Counted from the first letter of the stretch, positions 9,898-21,790 are shown. The stretch is DNA of 64,000 bases from Cydia pomonella (GCF_033807575.1 NW_026907796.1:62001-126000), one strand, 5' to 3'. The notes: generated from the sequence alone by a model not told the origin. Numbers and translations: made by a program.

Positions 9898-12800
9898 ATG
9901 TCTGCAATAGCCACCGCCTCCGCTGCCACTGTGTCGGTGGACGAAGATGCCGACGAGTGTGGACCGCAGTTGATATCTAAATTAGAGGTATGTTTAGGTA
10001 ATTAATCATGACCTGTTTTGTGATATTCTCTAGTTGTGTCTTTAATCTGTTTGGCCAGTCAGTTAGCTCAGTAGCAGTGAAGCTAACAACAGTAACAACT
10101 CATACCTCACTCATCCATTTATTTGTTGTGATGGCCCAGGTTTTTGCATAATAAAATGCTCTCAGAAAGTATTTTTACATGATTGGCATTTTGTCTATTC
10201 TGAAGTAAGAAATTCTAGAATTTTCTATATTCAATACTTCTTACATACAAGGTGTAACAATAATAGTTACCATTATATTTGTTACACCTTGTATGTACTT
10301 AAAAAGGTAAATAATACTTTTACAAGAATACACATTTTTTACACAGCTGTAACACTAACAAACTATATTTAAAATACAATATACAAATATTTTTGAGTGC
10401 TCTCATCAACAAAAGAAAACATTCAAAAACTAGAACTGATGGCTTTATCCATTAATGCTTCATGATCATGGCAATAATAATGTATAATATGTTGTTTTAT
10501 TACATTATTATTTCAGGGCAATGGAATTACATCAGGAGACATCAAAAAGCTGGAGGAAGCGGGTTACCACACAGTTGAGTCAGTGGCATATGCACCGAAG
10601 AAATGGCTGATTACCATCAAGGGCATCTCGGAGCAAAAGGCGGACAAAATACTGGCAGAGGCTTCTAAACTTGTGCCTATGGGCTTTACTACTGCTACTG
10701 AGTTTCATCAAAAGAGGTATTTTTTTTTGTTTTTTATTTATTTAATAAGCAGGCAGGCAGTTTGACAACTGATATGACCTGTATCCAATATTCATAAAGA
10801 TAGTTATCATGAACGAGTAGTAGATATAATATGCTTGTCTAATTTATTTTAAAACTGGTTCACATTTTGTGCTGAAACCACATCTTCTGGGAGTTTGTTC
10901 CAAGCCCTCACCACTCGATTGCTGAAAAAGTGTTTGTATGGGTTACTGTTATTATTTTAATGTACTTTAATTTTTTGTATGACTTGAATAATTACTTCAG
11001 TATTGATTTAACTTACCAAGAAAAGAGGCCCTGAAGATTGATTTTGATGAAGACTATTTTTAGCCACCTAAATTACGGCGCCTAAAAAAGGCACTGTATA
11101 AACACTTTCGGTTCCATTTTTACGCGGCATGCCAGCGCTGGCACGGAATAGAACACGCGCCAATTTTTTGCGCCATCGACCTATGCCCGCGTCTCTCGCT
11201 GACCCCGCTGACTGGGACTGAAAAGGTACCGTGTAAATGACTCGTGTCGGTTTGCTGGTCACTGGTGGCGAGATTTAGGCGGCTGAAAATAGTCATTGTC
11301 TAAATGGTCTGAAGATGTGCTGTACGGTAGACTCTGGCGCCTCAAATCTCTGTTTAAATCAACCTTAATGTCTGAAAGCAATCATTACCAGACAAGCCGT
11401 GGACTGGACGCATGTGAGGGGCGTGCAGCAAACGTCAAATCAAGACCTTTCATACATTTGGCCTAGTGCAATATATAAAAGGCCTTGATTTCCCCCCTAA
11501 CTGCGTCACGTATTGCGTGCGTCCACGCCTAATACTCCACTAATCTAAATATTGTCTGAGGATAGTATATGTAACCAGTTGTTTGGATTTCGAACTCTTT
11601 CAACTCTGTTTATTATGCGGTATTGCACTATCCCCAATGATATGGCCTTATTAAAGGGATGCTTATGTAAATTCTTTGAGTATAAGATCTAGTTCTTGTA
11701 CTGATTGTTAAATTATTTAGATACTATAGGTGTTTAAGTATTTTTTATTAGCCTTAATGTTACTCAGGGTTTTATTCCCCATGTTCATTAATGAGTATAC
11801 ATTTCTAGATAAGTAATTAATTAAACACATAACCGAAATGTTTCAGGGCAGAAATTATACAATTAACAACAGGATCCAAAGAGCTGGACAGGCTGCTAGG
11901 TGGAGGTATTGAGACGGGCTCCATTACGGAAATATTTGGAGAGTTCCGCACGGGGAAAACACAGATATGCCACACTTTGGCAGTCACTTGTCAGGTAATT
12001 CATACTAACAGTACGATTTTGTATTTGCAAGTATAGTCAATGTATTTATACATCAGTGCACAAGCATCATCATTCTGGCTTCAACCATAAATTTAGAAAT
12101 ATTACACGTAAATTATATCACGTTATTTTTTGGACGTCGTGGTAATTAAAAAAAATGTTATGATGCGTTTTATGCCGTTCGTGATTTTTTTCTATCGAGC
12201 GAAAGTTTTTGATCAGTTACTAAAAAGTTACTAAACTAAACTTAAGTTACTAAAAAAAGGTCTCAAGATTGCTATTAATTTTTTTTGGGCAATCTATTAT
12301 GATCTAAAAAAGCGCTAAGATTTGTCTAAAACTGCTGGCACCCCCTGCACTTTGTTGAATAAAATGTCACTGGTTTAATTTGTGTAAACTTTTGCTTTTT
12401 CTCTAGTTACCGATTGAGCAATCAGGCGGTGAGGGCAAGTGCATGTATATCGACACGGAAGGCACGTTCCGGCCGGAGCGCCTGCTGGCCGTGGCGCAGC
12501 GCTACGGCATGGAGGTGAGGGTGCCAGCTTACTAACGTTTAAATCTACATATTATAGTCATTTTTTTGAAAAATTTCATTTTTGACACAAGCTCTTTTCG
12601 CTGACTGTATTTTTTTTCAACAGGCAATTTATACTCATCCCATTCTAACAAACTTAAACACAATTATCTCAGAGTTCCTATAATCACTTCTTGTGTATAA
12701 GATCTGCTCGATGGTAACATTATATTACTTTGTTTCAGCTCAATCAAATAATGGAAACTGGGTCTAATTTAAACATTCTAAGTTAAATTGAAGCTTGTGA

Positions 12801-15800
12801 AAAATTCCAATCTAAATCTACAGTGAAATTTTGATGATTCTCGTTTTTATGACCCTAATATTGAAATGACAATTCCATTGCCCCAATTTGTCTGACGGAT
12901 TAGTCATTTATTCGGTGTATTCCTATTTGTCGCCGCGGGGCACAGATGGGAATAGGTGTTTTCATATAAAATAATAAATCATTTCCATTTGTCCCCGCCG
13001 TGCGTATGGCGGCGGTTACGTGGGATGGAGACAGATGGGAATACCCTGAGTTGTGGTTTGTGTCAGGGCGGCGCCGTGTTGGACAACGTGGCGTACGCGC
13101 GCGCCTACAACACCGACCACCAGACGCAGCTGCTGCTGCAGGCCTGCGCCATGATGGCCGAGTCCAGGTACCTGCTTACTATATACGTACGCGCGCGCCT
13201 ACAACACCGACCACCAGACGCAGCTGCTGCTGCAGGCCTGCGCCATGATGGCCGAGTCCAGGTACCTGCTTACTATATACGTACGCGCGCGCCTACAACA
13301 CCGACCACCAGACGCAGCTGCTGCTGCAGGCCTGCGCCATGATGGCCGAGTCCAGGTACCTGCTTACTATATACGTACGCGCGCGCCTACAACACCGACC
13401 ACCAGACGCAGCTGCTGCTGCAGGCCTGCGCCATGATGGCCGAGTCCAGGTACCTGCTTACTATATACGTACGCGCGCGCCTACAACACCGACCACCAGA
13501 CGCAGCTGCTGCTGCAGGCCTGCGCCATGATGGCCGAGTCCAGGTACCTGCTTACTATATACGTACGCGCGCGCCTACAACACCGACCACCAGACGCAGC
13601 TGCTGCTGCAGGCCTGCGCCATGATGGCCGAGTCCAGGTACCTGCTTACTATATACGTACGCGCGCGCCTACAACACCGACCACCAGACGCAGCTGCTGC
13701 TGCAGGCCTGCGCCATGATGGCCGAGTCCAGGTACCTGCTTACTATATACGTACGCGCGCGCCTACAACACCGACCACCAGACGCAGCTGCTGCTGCAGG
13801 CCTGCGCCATGATGGCCGAGTCCAGGTACCTGCTTACTATATACGTACGCGCGCGCCTACAACACCGACCACCAGACGCAGCTGCTGCTGCAGGCCTGCG
13901 CCATGATGGCCGAGTCCAGGTACCTGCTTACTATATACGTACGCGCGCGCCTACAACACCGACCACCAGACGCAGCTGCTGCTGCAGGCCTGCGCCATGA
14001 TGGCCGAGTCCAGGTACCTGCTTACTATATACGTACGCGCGCGCCTACAACACCGACCACCAGACGCAGCTGCTGCTGCAGGCCTGCGCCATGATGGCCG
14101 AGTCCAGGTACCTGCTTACTATATACGTACGCGCGCGCCTACAACACCGACCACCAGACGCAGCTGCTGCTGCAGGCCTGCGCCATGATGGCCGAGTCCA
14201 GGTACCTGCTTACTATATACGTACGCGCGCGCCTACAACACCGATTAGGTTACAATTCATTTTTATAAGTTCTGTTCATATAAGTTCACCGCATCCAGCT
14301 TGAATTTTCGACCTTTCGAAACAACAGTCCGATCGTTACTATAAACTCCCTCAGGGTAGAGGGGGTTTCGACAAATATGTCGTAATTTTTTGTAAACAAC
14401 AAAATAGTGTAGGCTGGTCTCACGCGGCCGGGATGTCTCTCCGAATTCAGATTCTTTATTCAGAACAGAAAGCTTTGCCTCACGCATGTCTTAAACATTC
14501 CGATTGATCAGTTGTCTCGCGAACGTCTGTAATGTCAATGGCAAATTCATATTCTGATTCCGGCGTGTGTACTTGTCCATACATAAAGTATGGAAAGAGG
14601 TGCATCAGGAATTCATAATCTTAATTTTCATATACTGAATTCAGAACGCACATCGCTATCATGCTTACAGATCGATCTGAAAAATTAATAATCTGAAAAA
14701 ATCGGAATGTATGTAGAACATTGTATGGGATTCCGGTCTTTCTTAATTAAGAATCTGAATTCAGAGAGACATTCTGATCCTGTGAAGCCAGGCTAAAAAT
14801 GTGACTAAAGTAAAAGATAGGTTAAAATATGCCGAAATCGGACACAATTCTTCTATATACAAATATAAGCAAATTATGTTTTTTTTTTAACACATTCACT
14901 GTCAGACAAAAAACGGCGCATTACCCCAGAAACCGGTGGTCTAGAGCTGCGTACAAAACAACCCGCCCAGCGGGTGGGTTCCCGGCAGTGAATGTGTTAA
15001 ACAAAACCAAATCATTTATACTCTACATACAAATTTTGTTAAATTTCACGTTAGATCATGGCAGGGGGCATGGGGTCTCACGAGATGTCTCTAGAGAGTG
15101 AGGGGTCAAAAAATACTTAAAAACGCCTCACGTAATTCATGGAGCCAAAGCGATATATGGTGACGTGCCTAGTAAAGCTACCCACACACATCAGCATTTA
15201 TTATTTTGATTGTTACAGATATTCACTTATCATAGTAGACAGCGCCACAGCCCTTTACAGGACCGACTATTCAGGAAGAGGAGAGCTAAATCCGCGGCAG
15301 CAGCACCTGGGCCGCTTCATGCGGATGCTGCTCCGGCTGGCCGATGAGGTAATCATCAGTGATCGGAACTATGGGAGTAAAACTTTAACAAAACTTGTTA
15401 AGCGGACATAAAATAGTGCATACAGCCCTAAAAATATTCATGTCCATAGGGATAGGAATAGTATAGTACTTACAGCCATAAAAATATTTACATTCATAGA
15501 TATTCGAATATTTTTAAGGCTATAAGCACTCTTTTTACGTACGCTTGATAAGTTTAGTTAAAGTTTTACTCTCATAGTTCCGATCACTGGTAATCATCTT
15601 CCTCGCCTTGTCCTGGCTTCTTGCCACGGCCTATGGTAGCCTGGGCTATAACCGCGAAACTCGAAGTTCGTCAATTGCGGGCATTTTTATCTGTCACTCT
15701 AATAAAATTACAGACGTACATACAGATTTTTTATAACACCTTACTTATAATCATTATTACAGTTCGGCGTAGCAGTGATAATAACCAACCAAGTGGTCGC

Positions 15801-16611
15801 CCAAGTAGACAGCGTTGGTGTTTTCAACGCGGACACCAAGAAACCCATCGGTGGGCACGTGCTGGCCCACGCCTCCACCACCAGGCTCTACCTGCGGAAG
15901 GTAAGGTCATCAACAACCGGCCAACAGCGTGTCGGACCCTGCTTAGTCTTTGTTGACCGCCTGTCTCATCAGGCACGCTCAAAAGGGGATGAGGGTTCTT
16001 GAGGTCCTCCATCATTGGCCTTCGTTTGAATCGTACTAGACGTAACAACCTGTATAATTATTAAGGTACCCTAAAATGGGGTAAGTAGGCATTACGAGAG
16101 CAGTTGGGTTATGAATGGGGTGAGGAGGGATGACCGAGGGGCGAGTCGGTTTTTACAGGGTACTGGTACGTAAATTATATCCCATCATAAACATTTTCAT
16201 GTAAAATGTAGCCATGGCGAGACCCTCCAGGGCCCATTAATTTTATCCACTCTGTGTATGCCGCGGCGGGAATAGAAATTCCTTCATCCGAAAAAATCGA
16301 GTCTCATCGACGAATTGCAGTTTCCGGCCTCTGAGTGTACACTCAGGTGCAGAGAGAGGTGACCCCCTTGCAAGTGTATAGATTGCTTGTATGCAGGGGG
16401 GGTCGGGGGTCACCTCTCTGCATCTAACTGTACTATTAGAAAACCTGCTTCGTATGTCTACAATGTTTACTGTACATTAATTGGTAACATTTGGTACATG
16501 CAGGGCCGCGGCGACAACCGCATCTGCAAGATCTACGACAGTCCGTGCCTGCCCGAGACCGAGGCCATGTTCGGCATCAGCACTGAAGGCATCACGGACG
16601 CTAAGGAGTAG
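9898..16611 (+). CDS. Rad51: DNA repair and recombination protein RAD51, 8 exons
   Basis: Exons: 9898-9987, 10517-10716, 11847-11994, 12407-12514, 13067-13167, 15219-15348, 15763-15900, 16504-16611. All junctions are GT-AG with matching phase, giving 340 aa (human RAD51 is 339). The protein forms ATP-dependent filaments on single-stranded DNA and drives strand exchange in homologous recombination. Visible marks: helix-hairpin-helix DNA-binding domain at about 31-90, Walker A GEFRTGKT at 128-135, Walker B LIIVD at 219-223, the DYSGRGEL and TNQVVAQVD loop regions, and the C-terminal ICKIYDSPCLPE. Oddities: the end of exon 5 with its splice donor is repeated 12 times (13092-14244), and a MITE abuts the exon 6 donor. 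Introns 2, 5, 6 and 7 all carry foldback repeats. Confidence 0.95.
10242..10297. repeat. Perfect 19-bp inverted repeat in RAD51 intron 1
   Basis: Arms tacatacaaggtgtaacaa (10242-10260) and its exact complement (10279-10297) flank an 18-bp spacer. It is probably a tiny MITE. Confidence 0.6.
11052..11294. mobile_element. MITE in RAD51 intron 2
   Basis: The left tip gactatttttagccacctaa is complementary, with a few mismatches, to the right tip ttaggcggctgaaaatagtc. The centre is GC-richer than the intron. No transposase is encoded; no clear target duplication seen. Confidence 0.65.
13092..14244 (+). repeat. 94-bp tandem array containing exon 5 end and splice donor of RAD51
   Basis: The unit runs from cgtacgcgcgcgcctacaac to cctgcttactatata. 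It repeats every 94 bp from 13092 for 12 full copies plus 25 bp of a 13th, ending abruptly at 14244. By eye all copies are identical; only the first has real exon sequence upstream. Each unit holds 76 bp of exon 5 (encoding RAYNTDHQTQLLLQACAMMA and flanks), the junction CCAG|GTACCTG and 18 bp of intron. Units lack an acceptor. As 94 is not a multiple of 3, reading through shifts frame and meets a stop in the third unit, so only the first donor (13168) gives RAD51. Confidence 0.95.
14887..15000. mobile_element. MITE with TTAACACATTCACTG ends, copy 1
   Basis: Tips ttaacacattcactg and cagtgaatgtgttaa are exact complements; the interior is GC-rich. A related copy with CGCATTCACTGCC ends is at 39108-39197. 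It lies in RAD51 intron 5, downstream of the tandem array. Confidence 0.7.
15357..15589. mobile_element. hAT-type MITE abutting the RAD51 exon 6 donor
   Basis: The 233-bp element begins CAGTGATCGGAACTATG(G) and ends with the complement CATAGTTCCGATCACTG; inverted similarity continues inwards for ~50 bp. It is flanked by the 8-bp direct repeat GTAATCAT (15349-15356 and 15590-15597). CAGTG tips and 8-bp duplications are typical of hAT elements. The left target copy is the first 8 bases of intron 6. Confidence 0.85.
16345..16426. repeat. Short inverted repeat in RAD51 intron 7
   Basis: The left tgcagagagaggtgaccccc pairs with ggggtcacctctctgca on the right across a ~35-bp loop. Confidence 0.55.
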
Positions 16612-16702
16612 ATTTAAGGCTTAAGACAATGGTAATTAATAGACAAAATACACATACATACACACATACATATGTATACACATACATATCGTCGTTTATT
16701 TA

Positions 16703-17404
16703 GAACCCTCAGGTCGCGGACTGGACGCACGCGGCGAGCGGAGCGGCGCTGTTGTCCAAAACAGTTCAAACATCAAACATTTATTCAGCAAATAGGCCAC
16801 AGGGGCACTTCTACATATCATTTTTTTAACAAACAATTAAAATAACAAAATACAATTACAAATATGGAATCAATGAAATATTAGAGATGTATAGAGTCTC
16901 TAAATGTCGAATCACATAAAAAACTATGATAAAAAAATACAAACAACAAATACTAAAAGTCTTTAGATATTTAAAAGTCTCTAAGTGTCAGAGATAAAAT
17001 ATAATTAAAAAAGAAACGATCATTGAATTATTCTTAGAGATGTAAAAGGTCTCCAAGACTTCAATTAATATAAAATAATAGATAATTAAACTAAAGAAAA
17101 AATAATTAAAAGACAAAAAAATAAATCAGACAGTGTCTCACGTTAATGCCACTCAAAAGTATAGTTACATACTTATAACATGAAGCCCGTGTAAGCTTAA
17201 ACAGACCAGTCTCCACAAACAGCACCCGTTCACGAGTATGACGCGTGTCTCATTCAAGTCTATACATTTTGTTCGTGCCGCTTGAAGCCGTGCGGCGCAA
17301 GCGGTGGTTTGCGCGGCACGAACTAAATGTATAGACTTGAATGAATCTGTTTTGGACGTCGACGCTCCGCTCGCCGCGTATGTACAGTCCGCGGCCTGAG
17401 GGAT
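16703..17404. mobile_element. Foldback transposon with ~60-bp GC-rich ends
   Basis: The left end (16703-16765) and right end (17341-17404) are inverted copies sharing CCTCAGG(T/C)CGCGGACTG, GCGGCGAGCGGAGCG and GTCCAAAACAG. The interior is AT-rich with GGAGATGTAAAAGGTCTCC-like motifs, and holds a smaller nested inverted repeat of ~30-bp arms at about 17251-17342. Short matches to the end also occur at 11389 and 21210. It begins ~90 bp after the RAD51 stop. Confidence 0.65.
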
Positions 17405-17883
17405 CATGTACCGATATATTACGTCACACCAATCGGCAAGATTTTTTGACCCCTCCGCCCTCCTAGCCACTGCTGGTTTCCTTTGGCAAACCCCTCCTGG
17501 TGTTACTTCACATTTTTTGTTTTTAATCGACAATTTGAATAAAACATATTTTAGGTAAAAACCAATGTTAGAAATCTTATACCACGTAACCGTTTAAAAA
17601 TAAAAATTATATGAATTAAAACGATTATCATTGCAAAAAAGTAGTTTGTTTATTCAAAGTTTGTAACTCCCCTCCCCTTCTCACTACATGTCATATTTTT
17701 TTTAGCCATCCTCCCTCTAAACGTGTGACGTAATTAATAATTGACCCCTCATGGTGCTCTCAGATTCCCTTGTCCCTGCGGTATGCCCTTGTACATTACA
17801 ATCCAAATTGTCTGGGACGTATCCGGGACAAGGCGTACGAACGGTTGGTTCCAATTGCGTCGGTACCCCATATGTAACATAAG
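17405..17883. other. No gene seen
   Basis: AT-rich intergenic sequence with two similar stretches containing TTGACCCCTC (near 17450 and 17742, in the same sense), possibly old TE debris. No coding signal. Confidence 0.3.
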
Positions 17884-18347
17884 GTGAGAGTCAGAATGGC
17901 GGGTGTACCTAAATAAAATGAAATTAAAACCATACCATATTTTTGTATCTAATTTGTACTATATAGTACCCCCTTTAAAAAAAATTGTACCTTGCGGTAC
18001 TTAAAGTTATCACCAAAAAACAGTACACCCGCCATCCTGACAGTCAGAATGTAGAAAGTAAAACATGGAAACCACAAATAAAATGACTCATATTATAAAT
18101 GAATATGAAGGTACAAAAATTTGGCTTTTATAGAATTTATCAATAGCCACCGGAACATAGCGTAATAAAGTACACCCGCCATTCTGACTGTCAGGATGGC
18201 GGGTGTACTGTTTTTTGATGATAACTTTATGTACCGTGAGGTACAATTTTTTATAACGGAGGTACTAAATAGTACAAATTAGGTACAAAAATATGGTATG
18301 CTTTTCATTTATTTTTATTTAAGTACACCCGCCATTCTGACTCTCAC
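17884..18347. mobile_element. Foldback element with ~165-bp arms
   Basis: Arms 17884-18049 and about 18175-18347 are inverted copies with modest divergence. Each arm is itself bounded by the motif GTACACCCGCCAT(T/C)CTGAC, so the motif occurs four times in alternating orientation. Outer tips are gtgagagtcagaatggcgg and its complement. No coding capacity. Confidence 0.75.
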
Positions 18348-18377
18348 AACATAACACTGCCTGTAGGCCTAAGATGA

Positions 18378-18480
18378 TCGGCTCTTTATCATTTGTCAAC
18401 ATGCCTGTCACGTTCTAACAAGTATGTAAGCGTGAAAGTGACGGGCATAGTGACAAGCGATAAAAATGGAACCATGCTGC
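18378..18480. mobile_element. MITE-like repeat, ATGCCTGTCACGTTCTAACA family, copy 1
   Basis: It shares the core atgcctgtcacgttctaaca plus agtatgtaag and GATAAAAATG(C/G)AACCATGCTG with 28203-28300. The ends are partly inverted. Confidence 0.6.
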
Positions 18481-18562
18481 CACTGCTGAAGTGCCTAACG
18501 ATAAGTTTATTGTATTTTACATGTAGCGTAGTGCGGTTGACACGTCATGACGCGATAAAATA

Positions 18563-18670
18563 GATTATTCCCACTAGTTACCACCTAATTTTTACCAGTG
18601 GTAACTACTGGGATTTTTTCCCTTCCTTTTACCAGTGGTAACTACTTGGTGACAACTAGTTGGAATAACC
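18563..18670. mobile_element. Short MITE, ATTCCCACTAGTTACCACC ends
   Basis: The left tip attcccactagttaccacc pairs with ggtgacaactagttggaat at the right. The interior has two direct copies of TTTTACCAGTGGTAACTACT. Confidence 0.6.
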
Positions 18671-18794
18671 GATAAAACACGACATTTTATGTGTATGAAG
18701 AGGAAATAATACCTATTTATAAAAAAATAAAAAAGATAACCATGACAAATGACACCCGCACGATGACTCATGACGAAATGTAGTAGGTAAGGTA

Positions 18795-18932
18795 TATTCG
18801 GGTAATTTCAGATATTAAGTAATTCCGAAAATCATTTATAAATCACGCATATTCCGTTGTAATAAGTTTCTTTTTGGAATTACCGCCAGTTTTTTTTATT
18901 TAGTGTTCTTTCCTTTCGGAATTACCCGAATA
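18795..18932. mobile_element. Short MITE, TATTCGGGTAATT ends
   Basis: Tips tattcgggtaatt and aattacccgaata are exact complements around an AT-rich centre. Confidence 0.6.
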
Positions 18933-19167
18933 CACTATTGTTTTTTTTTTCATGGACAATCTGTAATTTAAGCTACAAACAATATTGATTTTTTAATTTT
19001 ATTTAGTCATTTCCTTAATTTAATTTTATTGTAAATACGTAATTAATTGTAATTCTCAGTGAGACAAATAAAAATATGAATTATACACTGGTGTTTTTAT
19101 ATCCTATTAAATTACCCAAGTTGAATGAATCTATCCATATTTATATCTCCTAAAGGGTGAATTGTTT

Positions 19168-19452
19168 TAACCCTTTGACCACTAAAGACGTCAACTGTGG
19201 CGTGCGGCTACAACTGAATATCAACCTTCGTGCATTCCGACAAGGTTCACGTTGACGCGCCGCGCAAGATAGGCGTGGCGTTCAAAGGGTTAACGCCAAC
19301 GACGGATATATGCGCACCGTAGGTCCAACGTCGAAGACGGATTAATCCGTCACAGAAAAGACCTACGTGCATATGCATCAAGTTCAATTTCAGTTTTGAC
19401 ACTTCGGTGTCGTGGCGTTCGAGTGACAACTTTTGTGTTTGTTCGAAAAGGA
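19168..19452. mobile_element. AACCCTTTGA-family MITEs, two abutting copies
   Basis: 19168-19290 runs from ttaaccctttgaccac to ggcgttcaaagggttaa. It is followed by 19285-19452, which matches the complement of 20265-20446: GACGGATATAT, GCACCGTAGGTCCAACG, GACGGATTAATCCGTCACAG, TTTTGACACTTCGGTG. A further family member is at 26408-26606. Confidence 0.6.
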
Positions 19453-19769
19453 GGAAATAAAATGTGACAAGTATTTACGAATTATTCCTTTATTTTTTAC
19501 ACATTTTAAATATGACAATAAATTGAACTTTAGTTTCTATTGCTTTTCTATATTTCAACAAGTGTATATCATAAATGACAAGCCGGAAGCATTCAGCATT
19601 TTATTTCATTAGACTTGAATAAATTATCCAATGAAAAAATATTTTATATCTCCGTATTGCTAAAATACTAAGATTAAATACACTAAACTAGTAGTTCCTC
19701 TTGTTTGAGATATACGTACTTTTAATGTATTTTTATTTATTAGTAAATTTCTCAAAAGCCCCGTGTGGC

Positions 19770-19964
19770 TGGCCTTCACATTGGGGCTGTTAACACATTG
19801 ATTGGTGTTTCTTACGAGTTCATACCTTTGCTTTGAGTTTAGAGTTACCAAGCTAAGTTGGCAGCGATTGTTATAGCCCAGCCTGTGCAAGTGTTAAGTA
19901 AATGTCATAATTTCATAGAAGTTGCTAATCAATGTGTAAACCGGCCCCAATGTGAAGGCCATCC
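19770..19964. mobile_element. MITE with ~35-bp ends, interrupted by another MITE fragment
   Basis: The outer ends ggccttcacattggggc and gccccaatgtgaaggcc are exact complements, continued by ACACATTGATT/AATCAATGTGT. Between them, 19848-19930 matches the MITE at 8573-8668 (accaagctaagttggcagcg). Confidence 0.6.
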
Positions 19965-20264
19965 TCACTTACCCGTATTGACCTAACTTCGTTATACCTA
20001 ATCTTAATTTGGAATTAAGTTTATTTATGAGTACATAAAGTATAAGGCGTATATCTCAACCAAGCTCCTAATCATCACCCATATAGTATCAAAAACAATA
20101 AATAAATAATTCTATAAGCCGCTTCACCATTAATCCTAATATGGTATAAGACCCTATGCCCCAGTCATGGTAAACTTTTAAGCAAAGTTGAAGACTAGCT
20201 GATCAATAAAATGAAGTTATCTCTATGGGCTTAAATAAGGTTATCTAAAAAGGAGTGTACATGT

Positions 20265-20446
20265 TTTTAACCTTTTCCACGCCATGTCAAACACAAAAGC
20301 TGTCATTCGGACGCCATGTCACCGAAGTGTCAAAATTGAAATAGGTAGGTCTAAGCTGCTCTGTGGTCTGTGACGGTTTAATCCGTCTTCGGCGTTGGAC
20401 CTACGGTGCGGATATATTCGTCATTGGCGTCAAAAAGGTTAAATGA
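20265..20446. mobile_element. AACCTTTT-family MITE, inverted copy
   Basis: It begins ttaaccttttccacgcca and ends ggcgtcaaaaaggttaa. It is the reverse complement, with substitutions, of 19285-19452. Confidence 0.6.
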
Positions 20447-20712
20447 GCGTACGGTTCAACTTTGCTTATAAAAAGTTTAAAATGACTACGCGGATGTATA
20501 CTCGACCGTTTGTAATAAATAAAATGAACTTCTACAATTTAGAATTTTACGTTCCGGCTTAATTGCCTCCATATTCAAGATGTATTGAACTACATAAATA
20601 ATCCAAAATATTGAAAAGGGGAACAAAATAATATAGACCAATTAAACGTATTTAATTAACTAACTTGTGGTTAGCAGTTAAATTAATTAAGCGGGTGGTG
20701 TTCAGAGTGATC

Positions 20713-21210
20713 TTAAGAGGAATTCCTAATTGCGATTTTTCCATACAAACGCTTTCGACTGTTTCCTCCCCGGATTTTTAACCTAGAGGAATGATTTTTT
20801 CAAGTAAGAATAATATCATCAATATCTGTGCCGTTATGTTTTGCCTTTTTCGATTATTTTATTTTGAAGAAACTTACAGCGCTTAGAAAATCGCAAAAAC
20901 TGCTCAATTGAATTGGCTGCAAAAAAAGGCACAGTATACAAATATGTCAACAAATATCCAAAAAATCAAAACATAGCGGCATAGATTATTTCTTCCTCTT
21001 GCAGTTTCCAAAATTTCATAATGATTGGTTGCGTTTTGGAGGAGGAAACAGTCGAAAGCGAAACCACGGTTTTTGAGTTTTTTTGCGTGGGAATTTTAGT
21101 CCGAGCTGCAGTTGTTCTTATCGCACGCAGGCATTTCCGCCCACCGCAGCGCGACAGAAACTTCAAAAATTCGAGATTTGAAAAGTTGCTCAGCTAGGAA
21201 TTGTTGTTAA
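20713..21210. mobile_element. TTAA-flanked MITE, copy 2
   Basis: It begins TTAAGAGGAATTCCTAATTG and ends CTAGGAATTGTTGTTAA. It aligns along its length with the copy at 5210-5688 with scattered substitutions, and lacks the expanded CGCA run of that copy. Both copies are bounded by TTAA. Confidence 0.7.
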
Positions 21211-21639
21211 GGTCGCGGTCTGGACGCACGCGATCGGCGGCGCCAACCAACGCCGCGCCGCCCGGCACCGAGCAAGTCGATGAAATTAAACTCAATTGCG
21301 TAGCGTCAACTAATCTAGCCGTGGCCGTGACCGGATTCCCACATTTGCGAGGCTCTTTCAATTTGTTTTCATCACAGTTGCTTGAAAAAGATCTTATTTC
21401 AAGCAGGTGTACTGCAGGACAAAGGCCTATATTGTTCCAGCGGGAGTTATGGATTGTGAAAAAAAAAGCTATAACTCCCCAGGGAGTTATAACTTTATTT
21501 TTTATTATGTCACGAATTCATAGAAACCACGTAGTGTAAATGAGTTTTACTTTAAAAATACTGCCGTTAATAATTTAATATGTTTGTTTATATTGAAAAA
21601 TATTTAATTTGATTAATTTAATAGCGCCTTTAACTTTTT

Positions 21640-21790
21640 TAAGGAACTTTCGAAAAGGATTAGAGAGGTCACCGGTGACCGCAGAGCTGGCAGCTTCCTC
21701 GCTCAAAGAATTAGTCTTGCGATACAGCGAGGAAATGCTACTAGCATCTACGGCACCATGCCGCAGGGGGATAGTTTTATTTTATTTTAA
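21640..21790 (+). pseudogene. LINE C-terminal fragment, same family as 7430-8474
   Basis: Translation of 21660-21770 gives pieces matching VTGDRRAGGFLAQRISIAIQ, then GNAASILGTMPQG of the LINE at 7430-8474. The upstream part is missing and the frame is not maintained into the neighbours. Confidence 0.6.

Noticed and set aside
12956..14303. Thirteen overlapping plus-strand frames beginning MMAESRYLLTIY
   Set aside because: They are the shifted frames of the RAD51 94-bp array; none has its own start context or gene structure.
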